In this document: one piece after another, positions 60,957 through 64,000 of the stretch
Layout of the letters: each line of letters starts with the position of its first letter
Position numbering within the stretch: the stretch's first letter is position 1
Assembly (NCBI GenBank): GCA_002105175.1
Contig: MCGE01000013.1
Location: forward strand, 930,001 to 994,000
Reading direction: 5' to 3'
Length of the DNA stretch: 64,000 bases
DNA from: Absidia repens
Taxonomy: Eukaryota > Mucoromycota > Mucoromycetes > Mucorales > Cunninghamellaceae
Notes under the pieces: generated by a model
Told to the model about the DNA's origin: nothing
The model's database searches: none
The model's input: the letters and a program-made list of their open reading frames with translations, nothing else
Position numbers and translations under genes: made by a program

Positions 60957-62730
60957 ATGAATAAACACTGGCCTTTATGCCTCTTGTTTTTACTGTATTT
61001 TTACTCAACTCCTATTTCTGGACAAAACCCTGGATTTGATACCACTGTAGATCGGTATAAAGGTGTCCCTGACTTCAGTCATTGTAAGTTGAAATTATTA
61101 TTTTTTTCCCTACGAAACGCTTTATTCACTCTCCTTCTCTATGTGTGTCTAGTTGACCAAAGCAAGTTTTCAGTGTCCTATCACAACTGGTATAAAATCA
61201 TCACCAACAAAGTACTCAATCAATCTTATGTTGTTACCTATGATGGACAACCTGCACCACAAAACATCCCCACATCCGTATTTGTCAACATTACCAGTCA
61301 ATCGACCATTGGCGTAACTGGAAGCACCACTGCCTATGCTTATCTCGAGGTAATACATATAAAAAAAAGCCAAGTAGAATATATGTGTGTATCTGCGCAT
61401 GAATGTTGTTACTCATGTTTACTTTTTCTAGATACTTCAACTACAAAACAGAGTGACCTATTCCGACAACGGCAAACTGGTTACCTCACCGTGCTATACT
61501 GACTTATCCGCAAGCAATACTCCCGCTATAATGATCAGCAATACTACAGCAGCCACTGGGAATACCACTTCTGGTCCTGTCACTATCGGCTTCTCTCCGG
61601 ATGAAACGATGACACCTTTGCAGGTAATTTTGAATCTCCCCCCTACCTCCCCAATATATGATTCAGTTAATGAATGGTTGCACTGACCTGAATTATATTG
61701 TTTTTCTCTATTAGCAAGCATCGTGGATTGTGTATCTAGGTTTCTTTTTTGATCTGGAAAGCAATGCATACAACGTTTATGAAAACAACATCCAACAACA
61801 ATATACATGCCGAAAAGACAATGTTGCCAACGCTGGTGCGAAAACTATTGCCATCACGCATTACGACAAGAACGAATGGTCCTTATTACAAAACAACAAC
61901 TCGTATTATTCAACATTGATTAGCGATGCTGGCATGACAGCTTTCAATGGCACTATGAGCAACTTACATGAAACGGACTATGTGATTGATGTGTCTCCTT
62001 CCCAAACCTTTGTGTATGGCTACAGCACTTGGCTTCAACTGGTAGCCACATATGATCAAAATACCCAGGTGTTTACCAGCAAAAAGAATGTCTTTCGAAT
62101 AGATGGATTGATAAACGCCGACGGGGCGTTAGGTAAGTCAGGGCATGGATTAAATTGTATATATAAATAGATATAGCGGAAAACGAAAACTTGAAAAATG
62201 ATCTGTGCCTTGTATTTATTTATTGTTTTTTTTTATGTTTAGATTGGACTGAACGATCTCCTTCTCGACCTGATTTGGCAATTCAAGGTAAGTATTTCAC
62301 TCACAGAAAGTTGGAGGGAGCATATGGGGAAAAGGGGGGGGGGAGATAGAAAAAAGCTAAAAGGAATTTCATAGATGTGATCCATGCCATTTATCCAACC
62401 TACAACACTGCATATACGTCAACTTGGCTCCGAAATTTCGCGAAAGGTGATTCACCACGGTCAACCAAAACAAGCTACCCATCATGTACCGATCTTCGAC
62501 AAATGATTCCTGGTGGCTGCTTGATTGGATCATTTACACCAGGTGACTCTTCCAACGATAACCAAGGTTCTTCTAATGGTAGTCAGTTATCGACAGGTGC
62601 AAAAATTGGTACAATTGTTGGAGTGATTATGGTGGTGGTGGGTGGTGGTGCAATTGGGTTGTACTTTTTCTACCGAAAGAAGAAACAACAAAATCCTGAT
62701 CATACCTTTTACAAAATGAATGATGTTTGA
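60957..62730 (+). CDS. Predicted secreted/type I membrane glycoprotein, unknown function
   Basis: Six exons (60957-61083, 61153-61349, 61432-61623, 61715-62132, 62243-62287, 62375-62730) give 444 residues. A signal peptide is clear (HWPLCLLFLLYFYSTPISGQ). The ectodomain of about 360 residues has many N-glycosylation sequons (NQS, NIT, NTT, NGT, NNS) and about five cysteines after the signal peptide (for example CYTDL, TCRKD, SCTDL, GGCLIG). A Gly/Ser/Asn linker precedes one transmembrane helix (IGTIVGVIMVVVGGGAIGLY), a basic stop-transfer (FYRKKKQQ) and a short cytosolic tail ending KMNDV. The topology resembles fungal cell-wall or surface sensors. No catalytic domain was recognised. Confidence 0.85.
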
Positions 62731-63113
62731 TCTCTTTCACTTGGCTACTGGTTGTGACTATTAGTGTACTATTATTTTATTATTATATTATATTATATTA
62801 TATATTTTTATTGTTATTATTATCTCTTTTTCTTCCCTTAATAAATATGTGAATGGTCGAATGAATCGGGGTATGAAATGAAATTGGTGGTGGTACAAAA
62901 TGTAGTTATTCTTTGCCCCTCCCTTTTTTCGTTTCTTCTTCACTTTTTCTTTCTTTTTATGTTTTGATCCCTTCCCTTTCATTTTTTTCGCCTTCCTTTC
63001 TTTACATTTACTCTTCTTCTTCTTTTGAATTTATATATATCTATATATACACATAGAAATATTTCTCTTTATTCCCCACATACCCTTTTTATCCTTTATA
63101 TCAAACTCTTCCA
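62731..63113. other. Spacer between membrane-protein genes
   Basis: A TTATA-rich tract (62768-62805) and AATAAA near 62839 mark the 3' end of the left gene. Pyrimidine-rich sequence with ATATAT precedes the start at 63114. Confidence 0.6.
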
Positions 63114-64000
63114 ATGTGGATTGTCTCTCGTATTGTAAGTAAATCTTGATATATATGTATTAATTCTACCTTGGCTTCGGTTGCATCAATCTTTTGATCG
63201 CTTGCTACATATATACTATAGAAAGACTGGCCAAGTACCTGGATTTATTATTTTGACACTCACCTCCCCCCTTTCTTTTATATACATGTCTGTAGTTTGG
63301 TGAATCACGATGGACAAGAGCAATCTTTTGTCAAATTGTAGCACAGGCTATCTTGGCTATCACCTTTGAAGCGGTCATCTTTTCTTATCATTCCACTCAG
63401 GTCAACATACTCAGTGAACGACGATTAACAAACAACAGCGACGATATTGCTTCTGCTTTTGCCAATGCCCAGTCACTCTTGGTCTACTTTGTCCTTTTTA
63501 TCATTGCCCAGCTCTTCACTGTGGTATTGGTGATTGATGCGGTATATGCTTAACCCCCTTTTTCTCTATATAATTGGATTCTATTACTAACATTATTCTC
63601 ATTGTATAGATCTATCAAAAAAACACCATTCAATTGATTGCTCTTTTTGCATTTGAATGGGGAATGACAGCATACTCGATCATCCAATATCATCAATCAT
63701 CAACGCTCTTCAGTACTAACGACGCTGTGGTTAATCTTGCTACTGCATACTTAGGCGACGCTTTGCATGCTTCTAAATGGGCCGAAATCACTCAGATATG
63801 CATCATGATCCTCAGCAGCATTGTGTTTTGTTTCTTAGCATATAAACTCTATTTGGATTTTGGTTGGTATATCTACAAGAAAATTGGTGCTGAACAAGCT
63901 ATGCGTGGTAAGGAACGATACTGCTGGGACGAGGAGATAGAGAGTATTGCTATCTACTAAAAATCTCACTCTTTTTTATACATATAGATCGTTACAAGAT
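63114..64000 (+). CDS. UPF0658 Golgi membrane protein-like, 3' end outside window
   Basis: Exons 63114-63134, 63296-63541, 63610-63907 and a fourth beginning at 63988 that is cut by the window end. About 192 residues are visible. The first exon codes only MWIVSRI, then FGESRWTRAIFC opens the conserved N-terminus. Four hydrophobic segments can be seen: AQAILAITFEAVIFSYH, LLVYFVLFIIAQLFTVVLVI, IQLIALFAFEWGMTAYSII, and IMILSSIVFCFLAYKLYLDF. FGWYIYKKIGAEQAMR is typical of the family after the last of these. Members are multi-pass proteins assigned to the Golgi in fission yeast, with unknown biochemical role. Confidence 0.82.

Overview
The window is nuclear DNA from a fungus, most likely an early-diverging Mucoromycota-type mould. 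The reasons are: many short GT..AG introns (mostly 45-90 nt, donors close to GTAAGT); AT-rich spacers packed with long poly-A and poly-T runs; coding regions rich in CAA/AAC-encoded Gln and Asn tracts; and a gene set that mixes fungal proteins (Arb1, Cdc24, Bcy1-type PKA regulator, Jsn1-type RRM/PUF protein, UPF0658) with architectures better known from animals (CH-spectrin-GAS2, WW-MyTH4-RhoGAP, HSPA12-type Hsp70, PARN). The species call is inference. No prokaryotic feature, CRISPR array, rRNA or convincing tRNA was seen. Exon structures were built by eye, requiring GT..AG ends and matching phase at every junction.

Layout. 1-2496 (+): 3' part of a Gln/Asn-rich protein of unknown function. 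4681-6491 (-): Arb1-like RNAi chaperone subunit. 6929-9124 (-): EF-hand mitochondrial ATP-Mg/Pi carrier of the SAL1/SCaMC type. 9790-11415 (-): two-helix membrane protein with a PPxY motif. 11656-13484 (-): BCS1-type AAA ATPase. 14052-16716 (+): PARN deadenylase, divergent from the ATPase. 17118-17675 (+): unknown 185-residue protein. 18027-18984 (+): ribosomal protein S11. 19356-28850 (+): giant spectraplakin-like cytoskeletal linker of about 3,049 residues. 32058-33496 (+): 8-amino-7-oxononanoate synthase-like enzyme ending in SKL. 38856-42208 (+): Cdc24-type Rho GEF. 43427-43615 (-) and 44121-44426 (+): two very small genes. 46078-47460 (+): PKA regulatory subunit. 48003-51715 (+): RRM/PUF RNA-binding protein. 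52395-54484 (+): HSPA12-like Hsp70. 55487-58417 (+): WW-MyTH4-RhoGAP protein. 58971-60838 (+): BTB/T1 (KCTD-like) protein. 60957-62730 (+): unknown type I membrane protein. 63114-end (+): UPF0658 Golgi membrane protein, cut by the window edge.

The genes are not an operon. There are recurring themes: RNA control (Arb1, PARN, RRM/PUF), and polarity and cytoskeleton (Cdc24, RhoGAP, spectraplakin).

Two gene-poor blocks (28851-32057 and 33497-38855), plus the spacer at 2497-4680, carry four copies of an undescribed dispersed non-coding repeat with a conserved stem-loop and AATAAAATA motif. This is the best candidate here for something not previously named. Other points worth a second look are the SKL tail on the biotin-pathway enzyme, the SxIP motif in the spectraplakin tail, and two unusual frame changes in the PUF gene.
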